This document shows, piece after piece, positions 1-12,017 of a DNA stretch of 64,000 nucleotides (the stretch's first letter is position 1; every line of letters begins with the position of its first letter). A model generated the notes under the pieces. The model did not search any database, was not told where the DNA came from, and was given only the letters and a program-made list of their open reading frames with translations. Position numbers and translations under genes: made by a program. The stretch spans positions 7,849,699 to 7,913,698 of the forward strand of contig NC_049986.1 in assembly GCF_000003815.2 (NCBI RefSeq). Direction: 5' to 3'. This stretch comes from Branchiostoma floridae (taxonomy: Eukaryota > Chordata > Leptocardii > Amphioxiformes > Branchiostomatidae).

Positions 1-204
1 AAAAATTTTACCTGCACCACTCTGGGATAAGGAAGTATGGATCATACTAAAATTGTTAAGGAACCATTGCAGCTGATAACAATCCATGTACACCTACATC
101 ATTTATGTATAAAACCAAATACATGGATCAGTGCAGGTTAGGTACTGGTAGACATCAGAAATACCTGCACAGCATATGCAGGCAGTATTTTGAGCCTGGT
201 TTTC
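1..204. repeat. Dispersed intronic repeat, partial copy 1
   Basis: The window opens inside an element that recurs at about 3340-3620 in a later intron of the same gene. Both copies begin with a CCTGCACCACTC motif and share GGAAGTATGGATCATACTAAAA, a GTATAAAACC stretch and CAGAAATACCTGCACAGCA. Several copies of CCTGCA and its complement TGCAGG in both copies suggest a palindromic MITE. This copy is cut by the window edge. Confidence 0.6.
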
Positions 205-306
205 TAGATATTTCAAAGAATTTGTTATACTATATAATATCTGCATTAAACATAGTACCAACATGTGTGATGTCAATGCTTGCAATATTTTTTGGCAACA
301 CCTCAG

Positions 307-3300
307 GGGTGGAAACCTTTCTGAGAGTGAGGCTGAGCCTGATGGTGATCAGAATGAGGTTGACCTGCCACAGCAGGTCGCTGGTCGAGGAAACGAGGCT
401 TCGCAGAAAAGTGCCATCAGACTAACAGAGGTCGGTACAGATAAATTTTATCCATTGTTAATACCATTTTATTTCTTAAACATGCAATCTGAATGAAAAC
501 AAAAGGATAGAAAAAGTAGTTTCAATCTCATGAATGTTATACTATACATACATGTATTAATTAGGATGTTAAGTTTTACTTTATACCTTTATTTTGTGTA
601 AAACATGTAGTTGCTGCCAGACACCTGTACAATTGCCATTCAATAAAGTTCATCAGGTACATGGAGGCCAATTTCTATTGGGAATGGTATTTGATGCTTC
701 ACATAAACTGCCCATATAGTGTGCATGTTGGTGTAATATTGTATTTTAATATGGTTTACTTAGAAAATGATGTTTTTCAGGTACAAAGATTAAACCTTGA
801 TTTTTCATCTTTAAAAAAAAATTTAAATTCCTAGATTGGTCCGAGACTGAGACTCCAGCTGGTAAAGATAGAAGAGGGGCTGTGTGAGGGAGACGTCATC
901 TTCCACCAGTTTGGTAAGGAGACTTAGGTGAAAGCGTATGTGAGACTGAGGTTTCTTGAACTAGCTATAGTTTAGCTCAAGTGAACTCAATAAACTCTAG
1001 CATTTGGACTAGTCTTCCACTAGTTGTGACAGAAAGGATAGATACGTGTAGTATTTACAGGTACAAGTCATCATCACAGTGTGATGGACATCCAGCAACA
1101 ACAACAACAACGGGTACACTGAACCAGGAAAATTCCCCTGTACTAGCTACAGTGTTTTTGAGAAGTACGATAAACAATGGATGATGGCTTAATGTGGTGC
1201 TTGCATGTAACAATATTGATAACAGGCTTTACCAAAGGAGGCCATATAATATACTATGGTGAAAAGTTTCAAGACCTTTTGTTATTTTTATTTCAGTGAC
1301 AAAGTCAGCAAAGGAGATAGAAGAACTCAAAGAAAGACGAGAGGAAAAGAAGTAAGTATCTTTTAATAAAACTTTCATCTTGGGTAACTGTCAACCATGC
1401 TGACTTCTTATCCTGTCTGTTTCCATATTATTGGTAAACAACTTTTAAGAAGGAAGTATTCAAGGAATGGTATAGGTACATGTATACATATTAGTCTAAA
1501 TTGTTTTGATGACATTTATACTACTACTTATGCTGTATACCGAACTCTGAAGCAGGGTTGTAGCCAGTCGAAATTATTTTCCGTCCCCTCGACTTTGAAT
1601 GGAAATCCTAACCTTTGAACTTCCTAGGAGGGTCCGGAGCCATGCTCCCCTGGAAAATCTTGAAATCTAGACACTCTGTAATGTTATTTCTTGCACTTTG
1701 ACTTTGAGGGTTAAATTTTGCTCACAGAGGACAGAATGGGCAAAAAAATTTTTTGTCCCTGTCTGCAAAATTCCTTCAAAGGACGGAAGGACGGGTGCTG
1801 GCTACAACCCTGCTCTGAAGTAAAGCAATTTTTTTATCCATTTGCCTGAGATGAAAACGCACACAAGAACTTATCTTTCAATGTTCCTTCCCAGAATGAT
1901 CAAAGCACAGAGGAAGGCTGAGCAGGATGCAAACATCAAGAAGAAAGAGCAACTCAAGGAGGAGAACAAGTAAGTCAAGATGTACCCTTTAAGAGCAGTT
2001 TATTCTTCTGACCATGACATGAATGCTGACTTTTAGTCTTTTTATTGTTATCAAAAGAAACGTGTTTAATTTGCAGACAATTTGTACACAATTTGCAGAA
2101 ATATCTGCCTGGTGTAGAAAAGTGACAAAACAAAATGGCTGATCTATGATGTCACAAACCATCATGGCGGCACCTATTGACCTGGGGGTAAAACAGAACA
2201 GGTTTTGCTTCTCAAACCTGTAAGGCCCATTTTCTACGAGACGGCAATCGCTATGCGCTCTCACTGCGACCTAGATAGGATATGTGTAACCTTTGATTTA
2301 ATACTATATCATACAGTATGTAAAAGTGTGACTGAGAGGACAACAAAACACACAAAGTGTAAAAAAATTTGTTTCTTTTCTATACAATTCGTTGAGCGAT
2401 CTGTAAAATTTTAGGTCACAGTGAGACCGCAGAGAGAGCGCTGTCCTATTGGAAAGGGAGTATAATGACACATGTTGGCATGAAAAGTATAAATATCCAG
2501 TATATATGGATGTAGGCTGTCAGCAGTGTGGAGGTATAGTGCTTACACTTGCGTGCTTTTATCTCTTCAGGCAGCGATCTCTGGCAGGCATAAAGAGGAA
2601 GCAGAAAGACAATACAGCAGTTAATGAAGGTACGTATCTAGTATAAAACTACCATATATACAAATGTAGCCTATATTGTATTATAGCTCCAGTTCCCCGT
2701 GCCGCTATGTGTTCCATCAATAGATAATTAGTTGTTTGGCATTTGAATATTTACCTTGAGAGCTGTGATTGCCAACATAATCCCTGACTTGCCCTGAATC
2801 AGCTAGATAGAATGAGTTGCTATCTTTACTCTCAAATGTTGTGCATTTCTACTAGATGAAGAGCTATTGGCAGAAATGTGGAACAGTGATGGAAGAAATT
2901 TCATTGAAAGACTGCTATGAAGAAGCATGGAAATTGGCAATATATGCATAAACTTTGATAGTTAGCCTGACTAAAATCGTGCTCCTAGCGGCCGGCCCTA
3001 CAATTGCCGCCGCCCTAGGAGGGGGTCATTAACCCCAGCCAGCGAGAGATTGTGTAATCACAGGCTATGCATAAAGTATACTTACTGTACACATGCATGT
3101 TGTATTATGATGTAATGTCATACATTGGGGACCTTTTCTACTCTCTACAGAAAACCCTGAGGACTCCTCTGATGATGACACAAAGTACTACAGGCAGGAG
3201 GTTGGGGAGGAACCAGATGCAGGTAATATTGTTAAAGAAGAAATACAGCTTTGCATGCAAGTGAGAGGCCAAATGTTGTAAAAACATGAATCAGGGCTCA

Positions 3301-4466
3301 AAGTACTTTTTTCGGCATACCTGCACTGGTGCAGGTAACATTGAAATTACCTGCACCACTCTGAATTTAGGAAGTATGGATCATACTAAAACTGTTCAGG
3401 TCCCATTGCTATTTTTCTTTCTTTTATACTTAATAGGTGGTAACAGTCAATGCAGCTAATAACAATCGACATACAACTACACCATAGGACATTTACATGT
3501 ATGTATAAAACCCAGTACACGGACTTAGGTTTCAGGTTAGCTGCAGGTAGACACCAGAAATACCTGCACAGCACCAATTTTACCTACACTAACCTGCATA
3601 TGCAGGTGGTATTTCGATTTATTAGATTAATATGTACACACCTGTACTAGTTATTTGTTTGGTTAATTTTTGTGAAGAAAAGATGATTGACACATCCCGG
3701 ATCTGCAACAACCATAGGATGTCTTAGTTTCAACTTGATGTCAGCTTGCTACAGTATTTCTTCCAAGTTAGTAGTCAAACCTGTTAAAGTTTCCACTCCT
3801 ACATAAGAACCATCTGGCCATTGTGACATCTTTTTGGCCGTCCCTTACAAAATGTAGGTACTATTTCCCATTGACACAAGCATTAAGGTGTCTATTGTGG
3901 ATTGCCCTCATATTCGGTGTGTGGGTAGGTCTTGATGACACCTCAAAGTTCCCCTTGCAGCTTTCTAAGGTACCGCAGCAGAACTTCCAGTTTTGTTATT
4001 CCATGTTTTGGACGTTACGGTCTTAATTTTGTAGTGTTAGATACTAAGTAGCTATTATTTGATTCAAATATATAGCAACTAACAAATATCTAGCCTTTTC
4101 ACTGGATACACTTCAATGTATATGTGAACGTTGAGTTGGGTTCAAATGTTTTTTGTTTTTTCCTATTTAGACTTAATGCTGTCACGAACATCAAAGAGGA
4201 AACCAGGCAGGCAAGACTTTTCTGAGAAAAGAAAGAGGCCAAGGAGTGAAAGTCGGCCTCAAGGTGCCCACGGAAACAGGAACTTCAAGAAGCCGAGGAG
4301 GGAAGGACCGGGAAAGCCTGGGTTTAAAGGACAGAAGGGGGGGTTCAAAAGGAAACAGTTTGATGAGGGGAAGGGAACCGGAGAACAGAAGAAGTTCGGG
4401 CCAAAAGGGAAAGTGTACAGGGTCAAGGGAACAAAAGGACCTATGAAGGGGAAACGTTCAAGATAA
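307..4466 (+). CDS. PPAN: PPAN / Suppressor of SWI4 homolog (Brix-domain ribosome biogenesis factor), 3' half
   Basis: This is the C-terminal half of Peter Pan, a nucleolar Brix-domain protein needed for 60S subunit maturation. I read seven coding exons joined in phase: 307-430, 835-913, 1297-1351, 1895-1969, 2571-2629, 3151-3222 and 4171-4466, each with AG acceptor and GT donor (several GTAAGT). The first exon carries the family's LSESEAEPDGD block, then LPQQVAGRGN and SAIRLTE, followed by IGPRLRLQLVKIEEGLCEGD, the end of the Brix domain. Next come a Lys/Glu-rich helical stretch, an acidic patch (EDSSDDDTKYYRQEVGEEP) and a very basic tail ending KGKRSR and stop. About 252 residues are in the window; vertebrate PPAN is about 470, so the 5' exons lie to the left. 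Family assignment rests on remembered PPAN order and motifs. The exact acceptor of the first listed exon is the least certain boundary. Confidence 0.9.
1553..1812. mobile_element. hAT-type MITE with perfect 8-bp target duplication
   Basis: This 260-bp element in a PPAN intron starts CAGGGTTGTAGCCAG and ends with its exact complement CTGGCTACAACCCTG. It is flanked on both sides by the identical octamer CTCTGAAG (1545-1552 and 1813-1820). An 8-bp target site duplication and a CAGGG-type terminus are typical of the hAT superfamily. It has no coding capacity. Confidence 0.88.
3341..3620. repeat. Dispersed intronic repeat, copy 2
   Basis: This is the second and fuller copy of the element at 1-204, in the PPAN intron between 3222 and 4171. 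It is flanked by CCTGCA/TGCAGG motifs in both orientations and contains an extra roughly 60-bp pyrimidine-rich segment (about 3405-3440) that copy 1 lacks. Confidence 0.6.
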
Positions 4467-4504
4467 TAGTATTGATGTTAGCTTGAGAGTTCATCTGTGT
4501 TGGT

Positions 4505-4628
4505 AGAACTACTTTAACTGTAATATCCAACACGAAAATTGGGTTCACACAAATTTTCGACAGAACAGCACCAGTCTTTGCCAAGGAATGAACAATCCAC
4601 TGCTGCCGTAACGTCACACGCCCATTCC
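4505..4628 (-). mobile_element. Penelope-like element terminal fragment
   Basis: This is a short relic of the tail found more fully at 7440-7760, 19195-20250 and 23786-24190. Shared marks are a TTTAACTGTAATATCCAACAC edge, the ACCAGTCTTTGCCAAGGAATG block and CAATCCACTGCTG. It lies in the probable PPAN 3' UTR, just upstream of a poly(A) signal. Confidence 0.5.
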
Positions 4629-4666
4629 TCATTAACTGGGAAAATTGGAGGTAGAAAATTGTAAAA

Positions 4667-4672
4667 AATAAA
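4667..4672 (+). terminator. Probable PPAN poly(A) signal
   Basis: AATAAA lies about 200 bp after the PPAN stop codon, the first canonical hexamer on the + strand downstream. A second hexamer lies near 4815. The assignment is by position only. Confidence 0.45.
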
Positions 4673-4729
4673 GTTGTCCAAAACGCTTACCTGCTGGTAT
4701 GAACTTGTTACCACTTATATCGACTATCT

Positions 4730-5830
4730 TTTGCTATTTTTGTCTGGTGCTAACACGCTTAATTTTGGAGATATTTGATTTTTAGTAGGCCATGTCATCT
4801 TTCCTACAATTTCGTAATAAAGAGCATATTACTACACAGAGAAATGTTCCAGCAAGTAATAGTGGATTAACAACAGTCAAATTAGCGAATTTTCCAACCC
4901 AAAACCTTCAAATTACACGCCAATGAGAAATATTTAACCGCCGTGTCATTTGTTTCGGAATAATCATCAAAATTACTACCTATTAAGTTTGCTACATTTG
5001 TATAAAAGTAAATAAATGATTTTTTTTTTTCTGATATGAAGACAAACCGTTTAATACTCCTTAATTTTCACCCTGTAGGATGGGATAAGAGCGATAGAAT
5101 ATATTTATGAAAATGGTTGGAAGCAGGCGATATCTATTCTACAGGTAAATGCCAATGAACTGTGGTAACGTAAATTACAGAATCTCTAACATTTGGAGGA
5201 AAGCCGAATAGTGTACATACTGGCTCTATTTGAACTGATCAGGTCATGTTCGTCTATAATGCTGGACCTCTTATCTTCATGTTGCTAACTCAGAGTAGCA
5301 AAAAAGTGTATCTTTGTTATCCGGAATACCGTAAAATCTTGTTCGTCCTGTACCCACCCGGACTCTGCGGAAAGACACCCAAGATATGCAAGGTCTCTAT
5401 CTTGGCGGGGTCTATTTAAATACGAGCTAAGTAACAAAGGATTCACGCAATCACACGCTCTAGGTCAGAACCGCTTCGTCCTCGCGTCCTTTAATCAAGT
5501 CTTTGGGAATAGCAGGACATGATGCGATGGCAACATGCACCAGATGGACTGGGCCTTTCTAGCAAAAGCTTTCGGTATTGGAAAGACAACAAACTAAACA
5601 CCAGTTATCGCACTTCTTATAAAACATTTTTTAATGTCAGGACAATCTTTGTTCGTGGAACAAACACAATGTCACATCAATATAGAATGAATGTGCTACC
5701 TAACAAAATGTCCATCCATACACCTTTATATATATATATATCGTGTGGTTAAATAATACTGGCAGAAAGAACTGTGTAATATGTGTATAACAAGGCTTTT
5801 GTTGATGAGCAAGGCTATAAACAACATTAT
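4730..5830. other. Intergenic, no gene recognised
   Basis: This is AT-rich sequence. No open frame shows a recognisable domain or splice pattern. It holds one isolated copy of the GGTAACGTAAATTA motif (5164-5179) that recurs as an array at 6680-7163, and a short TATA run near 5729. Confidence 0.5.
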
Positions 5831-5851
5831 CATATAGCCAGGCGCCGCGGA

Positions 5852-6037
5852 CCAATCAGAAGGCCCCGTTCCACGTTGGTTATGACGCCGTAACACAAAG
5901 ATCCAGGCCAGGCAGGTGGGTTTCGCTCCTCTGATTGGTCAGAATGAATCGACACCGGTGCCGTTGTCGATACATTTTGACCAATCAAAAGTAGCGATAC
6001 ACACAAGAAAGTAAGATATATGCAGGCATTGACCAAT
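5852..6037. promoter_or_regulatory. Cluster of four CCAAT boxes
   Basis: CCAAT occurs at 5852, 5981 and 6033 on the + strand and as ATTGG at 5934, with flanks close to the NF-Y consensus (ACCAATCAG, CTGATTGGTC, GACCAATCA). Four sites in 190 bp, spaced 47-82 bp apart, in locally GC-richer sequence suggest a promoter or enhancer. No adjacent coding exon was recognised, so the target is unknown. Confidence 0.4.
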
Positions 6038-6359
6038 AAAAAGGAGCGAAACAAATACCAGAGCAGAGGGAACAGGTACAGACTGTAAGGGGGATGGCTC
6101 CTTCTAACATTGATAATGAGTTTTGTTCGTTCTAAAAAGCCCGCAATGTTTCGGATATTTTTGTGGAAATTTTTGGTTTCAAAATGCAGTGTGTAATCTC
6201 CTTACATGTGCACGTACCAAAGAACAAATGTGAATTTTCAGAAATTCGATAAAGGACACACAGGGATGTCGATCTCGGAGATTCGAGGACGAATCTTGAA
6301 AAGAAAAGGGGGAGTAGTGTAACAGTGGTGTTCAAGGACTGCTAAACCGAAGACGCCTA

Positions 6360-6465
6360 ATGGCTTAAGCCTTTTGGCCGAACGGGTTGCACGTTCGATT
6401 TGTGATCCGGATTTGTGTTCGGCGCGGGTTCGAATCCCGGGAGTCGGGGTGTCGGGGTGTTGTTT
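6360..6465 (+). other. tRNA-like sequence (decayed tRNA or tRNA-derived SINE head)
   Basis: The sequence contains an A-box-like TTGGCCGAACGG and, about 50 bp on, a clear B box in GCGGGTTCGAATCCCGGG. A T-arm folds, but no matching 5' acceptor strand is found for GAGTCGG, and the anticodon stem is poor. It is therefore not a functional tRNA by inspection; a tRNA-derived SINE head or pseudogene is more likely. Confidence 0.4.
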
Positions 6466-6679
6466 CTTTCTGTTCTTACTCGCCCCTCGTATTTCTACAT
6501 TCCTATGAGAAATGAAAAGTCCCAGCATCGTAAAATTCACTGAAACAGGAACATATAAACAGACTGCATTGTGACTCTATGGCAAGCCAAGCCCACCTAC
6601 AGTAACATTACAGCAGATAATACGTCTTTGGTTGATGTGCTCTTGCTGAACATCCGATGACATGTTGAAGAAAAAAAAT

Positions 6680-7163
6680 GGTAACGTAAATTATATGGTA
6701 ACGTAAATTATATTTATGCTTTTAATGATAAATAAAATTTTAACAAACAGCTCTGGAAAGATTAACTCTGCAGGCAATTACTTATCTGGGAGCATTCTTT
6801 CCTATGAGTACAAAAGTAATGATCTTTCTATACATTCTAAGGGACTTATTATGGTAACGTAAATTATATCAAAAAAGTGACAAACGGCCTAAGATCGGCG
6901 GTTATAGTCATGTTTCCAACATTCGTGTTTTATGTGTTCTGTCATTTGTTTGTTACGCAACACCACTGTTTAGCAGATAAAACAGTGAAAAAATTATCCG
7001 AAAATGTCTTTTCGTAAGCGAATTACACCCAACAGAAGTTCGGTAACGTAAATTATACAAAAGTTGGCGACAAGAATAAAACGGCATCTGACGTAAAAAG
7101 GTCGTCTGCTGGACAAGTTCATCAACACGTGACAAGCCGGCCTAAGTGGTTGATGTAAATTAT
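6680..7163 (+). repeat. Iterated 16-mer GGTAACGTAAATTATA
   Basis: Exact copies start at 6680, 6697 (head-to-tail, 17-bp step), 6853 and 7042, with a variant at 7148 (GGTTGATGTAAATTATG) and an outlier at 5164. All are on the same strand. A second shared motif, GTGACAA(A/G)CCGGCCTAAG-like, follows near 6876 and 7129. This looks like a decayed tandem array or a transposon subterminal repeat region. Confidence 0.7.
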
Positions 7164-7439
7164 GACTGAAAATTTAAAGAACTAACGTCTTTTCATTATC
7201 AGAATGCCACGATATTCACCTTTATAGCATTTCCGACACGTGTTTTTAGCGTGTTTCTAAGCAAAACCTTACCCGGGACGACCAAAAGGCAACTAACAAT
7301 CGTGGGAAAACATTGCTTAGCATATTACTATCATGTACTTGTAACGGAAAAGGGCAAAATACGTAGTCATTGTGTCTTTAAAGAAAACTGTGGCCCGCTG
7401 CTTATGTGCGACAGCAATTTGCCCCTTTAACGAGGAATG

Positions 7440-7760
7440 GGCGCACATTATGCAGATAGAACGCGTGACTCAGTAAGCAGTGGATCATAAGTTGCAGGAA
7501 GTCTATGGCGCCAACCGTCTCTTTAGGGATGGTTGTAAAGCTGTGATGTAGATGGCTTCTTTAATCTCTCTAGCAAAAAAGTCTGGTTTTATGTCCAAGA
7601 TTTTAACTTTGTCCAGTGATACAGAATGACTCGGTGATTCTATATGTATATGTTGGAAAACGACAGCAGTGGATTGCTCATTACTTGACAAAGACTGGTG
7701 CTGTTCAGTCAAGTGGGTGAGTCCAATTTTTGTGTTGGATTAAACTGGTTCAAAGAGTAT
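7440..7760 (-). mobile_element. Penelope-like element, C-terminal/3' fragment
   Basis: On the minus strand a 69-codon frame (7712-7503) reads MTEQHQSLSSNEQST, then HSVSLDKVKILDIKPDFFAR and EIKEAIYITALQPSL. This H...KILD...REIKEAIYI...PSLNR-type block is characteristic of the GIY-YIG tail of Penelope-like retroelements. The N-terminal part of the element is absent. The same block recurs at 19195-20250 and 23786-24190. Confidence 0.6.
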
Positions 7761-8574
7761 TGATATTACTTGATAACATGGTTTGCCCAGCCCTTGATTC
7801 CTTTCCATCATATAACACTACCTTTCCACTAGAGGCTGTGATGATTTGACAACTCATTCAACAAGTCTCTCAGATAACAGTTTTGTCACGTTTATATGTT
7901 TTGTTGTCTTTAAGATCATACTTTTAACCTGAGCATCATACTATAGCAAGTATGCTAGTTATTAGTATGAAATCAAAAGTTTGGCAAATCCAATTTTGGT
8001 CACAGCATGGTCTCTTAGCAATCATCTTCTAGTGAAAAAGGGGCCTTGAAAAAATCTTGAAGTAATCTTTCTCATATGACTTTGTCCATCATTAACTGTT
8101 AACAAGATTCTGATCTGTCAAATAACCTAATGATTTTTGAACCAAATGAGCCAAATAAAGATGATTTGAGATTTTGATCCGTTTAATGTAGATTAACTAC
8201 AATTGTAGAGAAAATATGATAGACACATGCAAAAGAGAAACGAAAATGAAAATTAGATATTATTGTATTTCAAAGACATGCAGCTACTACAGAATAATGT
8301 CAAACACAGTAGTTGAGTTTTCATATTTATGACCAATAAATATTGCTATCATTTCTCTGTATAATTTGTCTATGATTTCAAAATATGATAACCATTTAGG
8401 TTCCTTAAATGTCAAAGTCCTGAGCTTGCAGATGTGTCTTATGTGACAGAGGCCATAGCCAGTGCTGTAGTGCTGACTTGTAAGGGTTTTTTTTTCTATT
8501 TGCTTTTTGAACAGACGATGTGGAACTGCACTCATGTTAGTGTTAGGTATAGTTAGTATTTTCTTGTACCAACC

Positions 8575-8765
8575 CAACCCAACCCAACTCAACCCAACCT
8601 AACAGAAGTCAGGTGCCCATTTGGAACCTGGGTGAAGTGAGGAAGGTCGTGTGAAGTGCCTTTCCCAAGGGCACAACGTCGGAGACACGGCAGATATAGA
8701 ACTCGGGACCTCTAGATTCCGAGCCGAACGCTCTACCAGTTACGCCTCACACGACGCCACTAGGG
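8575..8765 (-). mobile_element. tRNA-derived SINE with pentanucleotide tail
   Basis: Read on the minus strand, the element starts with a tRNA-like head (A box GGCGTAACTGGTAGAGCG, B box region GAGGTCCCGAGTTC). It continues with a body CCCTTGGGAAAGGCACTT and CTCACTTCACCCAGGT, and ends in a (GGTTG)n-like tail on the low-coordinate side (8575-8605). Head, body and tail order is that of a tRNA SINE. Confidence 0.75.
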
Positions 8766-8841
8766 TTTTGCCACGGTGAATGTTGACCAATGGGAGTCAG
8801 AATCAAAGTTACGAATATACAGAGCCAAAAAATTTTATATA

Positions 8842-9015
8842 CAGTGGAAGCCAGTTAATTGCACGTCGGATAAACGCACACTTCGGTCAATTGCACGGAA
8901 TCCCCCAATTCCGTGGTGGTGCAGTCCAACTGGGTAACTTCGCATTATCGCACACGCCGGATAAATGCACGGAATTCGCTGGCAAATTGGGTGTGCAATT
9001 AAGCGGCTTCCACTG
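8842..9015. mobile_element. pogo/Tigger-like MITE
   Basis: A 174-bp element has inverted termini CAGTGGAAGCCAGTTAATTGCAC and its near-complement at the other end, flanked by TA on both sides (8840-8841, 9016-9017). TA target choice and CAGTGGAA-type ends fit the Tc1/mariner-pogo group. The interior is itself repetitive, with several CGGATAAA(C/T)GCAC blocks. Confidence 0.8.
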
Positions 9016-9019
9016 TATA

Positions 9020-10690
9020 CACGTGATGTGCCACCAAGACATTAAACGCTCCAGCAAGGTATCTCAATAATTTTTGAAATCCAAACGACTTTCAACAATC
9101 AATGAATGACTTATTGAATCAGATTCAAGCATCACATTGCATCATCATGACGTCATAATGTCTAAAATGAAGACAACGGTGAAATGGAGTTTTCCGGGTC
9201 CCCGACTGTCGGGGTGAGTCACATAGTTTTCAAGCATTGTAGATAATTAACAAGTAATTCTTAGGAGTCAAATGACTTTCTACTCTGTCGACGATTACTC
9301 CTATAAAATTCAAGTGTTAAAAGTAACGAACATTCCAAACGACTTTCAACAATCATTTATTGACTTCTTAAATCAGATTCAAGCATCACATTTAACGCAC
9401 ATTACATCATCATGACGTCATAACGTTTGCGACCAGCTCTGGCTTCTTCTCTGGCTATATTTGCCCAATTTCTACTATATTCCCAGTGACTCGTGGAGCC
9501 TGGTAGAGGCTACCACTTCCATACGGCCTCATACGGACTTAAGTATATATGCACGTGTGAAACCGGCTTTAGGAAGCTTAAGAACTTAAAGCAATACACA
9601 GCCAGTCTTTACGGATTTAATGTTGAGCGTTGCCGCCAACATACAGCAAATTCTTATTCAACCTGCAGCTGGATAGCATGCACAATTTGTGGTAGAACTA
9701 AAAACTTGTTCAGGTTGTTGACTGTGAAGGGAGAGAGACCTTCAGTAATTCCATTTAACACTCGGGGCACGACTGTCCAACTAAGCCCATAGGAAAATGT
9801 CATTCTAAATATAGGGAGGCGCGGTTGCTATCTTTCATACCAATGAGGTTTTCTTGTTCGCACATAATGAAAGTGTGCCATTGTCACAACCAAGGTCAAC
9901 AAACAGGGGTTGAGTGTGAAGAGAAGCTTAGACAGGACAGTGGAGAAGCAAGTAGACGTAATTGAGGAAATATTAAAAACGTGTATCAGAAAAGAGGGGA
10001 GGGCGTTGAGGCACCGACCAAAGAAAAAAAGAAAAGAAGCCTTGGAGGGAGGTATAAAAAATCACCCACCCGTCTATTATAACTAACTAACTAACTATAT
10101 ATGGGGTATACCGTTGTAAAATCCTCTGGGCGTTAATAATGATAATAATCATGATTGCAAACTCATGCCCGAAGGCTAATTGCAAACAGCGTGGTATACA
10201 TAATTGTAAACTCAACAAAGCCGAAGGGACATGATATTTATAGATGAACGGGAAATAACATCTATTCAAAATCTACTTCAGGTCTACTTAATCTGTTTGA
10301 TAGGTTTGACTTCTTTTCCGTTAATTACTCCCGACATCTTGTCCATTATTTTCCCTTCGTAGCCCGTCAGGAGGTTAAACAGGACACCTGGGTATGCTAA
10401 TTAAGCAATGATTGACAGGCCACTGGCACGACCTTGACACTATGGTCGTTCTCTGGGTGATCGCGTTGACAGGGGAGCACGTAATTCACGGAAAAGTTCG
10501 TCAGATGTCAACCAATCACAGCGTGCGGGGCGAGTTGAACCGATCAACACGTGCAGGGAGGTCATGAGAACTTGTGTCCCTGATTGACTCGGCAGATCAC
10601 TGACTGAGGCAGATCCACAAGGTCGGGGAAGGAGAGTCATTTTCCGGTCAAGGGCAGACGCCAGAGTGAAATTGTGAAGTAGAAAGCACA
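9020..10690. other. Intergenic, no gene recognised
   Basis: This stretch contains two related sub-blocks (about 9070-9190 and 9335-9430, both with CAAACGACTTTCAACAATCA and GCATCACAT...CATCATGACGTCATAA), so it includes a diverged local duplication. A single terminus of the element at 44715-45245 lies at 9491-9520. Nothing here looks coding. Confidence 0.5.
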
Positions 10691-10696
10691 ACAAGT

Positions 10697-10881
10697 AAAA
10701 TCCTTGAAAAGTCTCTTTTGAATTAAGAATTTGGGCCCAACTTGGAGACTTTTGGGGTTAGAAGGAAAAGGTATGGTCTCAGCTTTCCCAGTTTTAGTGC
10801 CAGGTAAAATCCTTGAAACTCTTCTCTTGCCTTGAAAATTTGGGCCCAACCTGGAGACTTTTTGGGTTAGAAGGAACATGG
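10697..10881. repeat. Two-copy tandem repeat, about 108-bp period
   Basis: TAAAATCCTTGAAA begins both units (about 10697 and 10805), and both contain AATTTGGGCCCAAC(C/T)TGGAGAC and GGGTTAGAAGGAA. The minus-strand open frame across it is a by-product of the repeat. Confidence 0.75.
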
Positions 10882-12017
10882 TCTAAACTTTTCCATTTGG
10901 GCCAAAATTTGCTCAGTTTGGCAGTTTTATAGATGGCGTGCGAAATTTTAGTTGGTTGGGTCATAGGGGTGGTACCAGGAGAAAGCTGGAGTCAAATTTG
11001 AGGTTTCTTTCAAAGAGCGAGCATTCCTCTAAGTTTGAGCCGATCAACCGCCTCTTCTTGAATGTTTATAAAGATGGCCCTTGCGGCTGTCTGGTGAAGA
11101 AAAATTCTTCAGATTGCAATTGGCGTTAGATATAGTACTTTTCTAAAGCATTCTTTCAGTGTATTCCTATGGACAGTACTAACTTTGATATCTACCCTCC
11201 AACAATTCTCACAAGTTCTGATCGGTCCACGTGGATTAGGTCATATCCACAATCATTGCTTTCACGACAATTTTCGTACCCATGTATGGCGTCTGTTTTC
11301 GTCACTCAGATTGTAAAATAAACCACACTGTAAATCGTACAAAGCAGCTGCGAAATGTTTGCAAGTATGTGCCGTAAATTAAACTGACAAAAAATCGAAA
11401 AGAAGATACTGATGTCAAGATATTCCAGGCACAGAACTAGCAGCATTGTCTTGGATAGAACAACCTTGTCTTAGATGACCATCTTGAAAACATCTTAAGA
11501 TGTCAGTGATCTAGAGGACGTTTCTTGGCATTCTTGTCAAGACTGTCCGCGTGCGACAATGTTGCCCCGGTCGGTTTCTGCTCAACTCATTCTAACCTCC
11601 AGGGGATGACAGGGCCAGTGAACCGCCCACTACAACTGGTATGTCTTACAAATTGTTTTGCAACTTTTTTCTCGGTGTGCGATTCTAGGAGGGAGAATCC
11701 AAACAGAAACGTATAGGGGTGACGGGGATTTTTACAAAGATGAAAAGCGGGCGAAAAAATCCCTGAAAATAATCCAAGATTTTGCTAGGAGAAACGCACG
11801 CCCTCTGCACAGCTTTATGAAATTAAAAAAAAAAAGATCACCCATACAGACGATTCGGCAACCCTATTTGAGGACGCACTATTGTTGGTACTGTCCCCTT
11901 ATTGGCTTCAGGAATCCAGTCACTACCATGACCCTGAGGTGTGGCACGTATAACTGAGAGAAACAGCGCTAGCGGGCAGAGAGAGATCAGTTGAAGCCAG
12001 CGCGCTCGCCTGACAAC

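Noticed and set aside
2857-2920. Possible extra PPAN exon (DEELLAEMWNSDGRNFIERLL)
   Set aside because: It is in phase after 2629 but runs into a stop after about 21 codons with no good donor; the exon at 3151 continues the family sequence instead.
6360-6465. Functional tRNA gene
   Set aside because: Good B box, but no pairing acceptor stem and a weak anticodon arm; better read as a tRNA-derived relic.
6680-7163. CRISPR-like array
   Set aside because: Repeats are short, irregularly spaced and in eukaryotic DNA; there are no uniform spacers.
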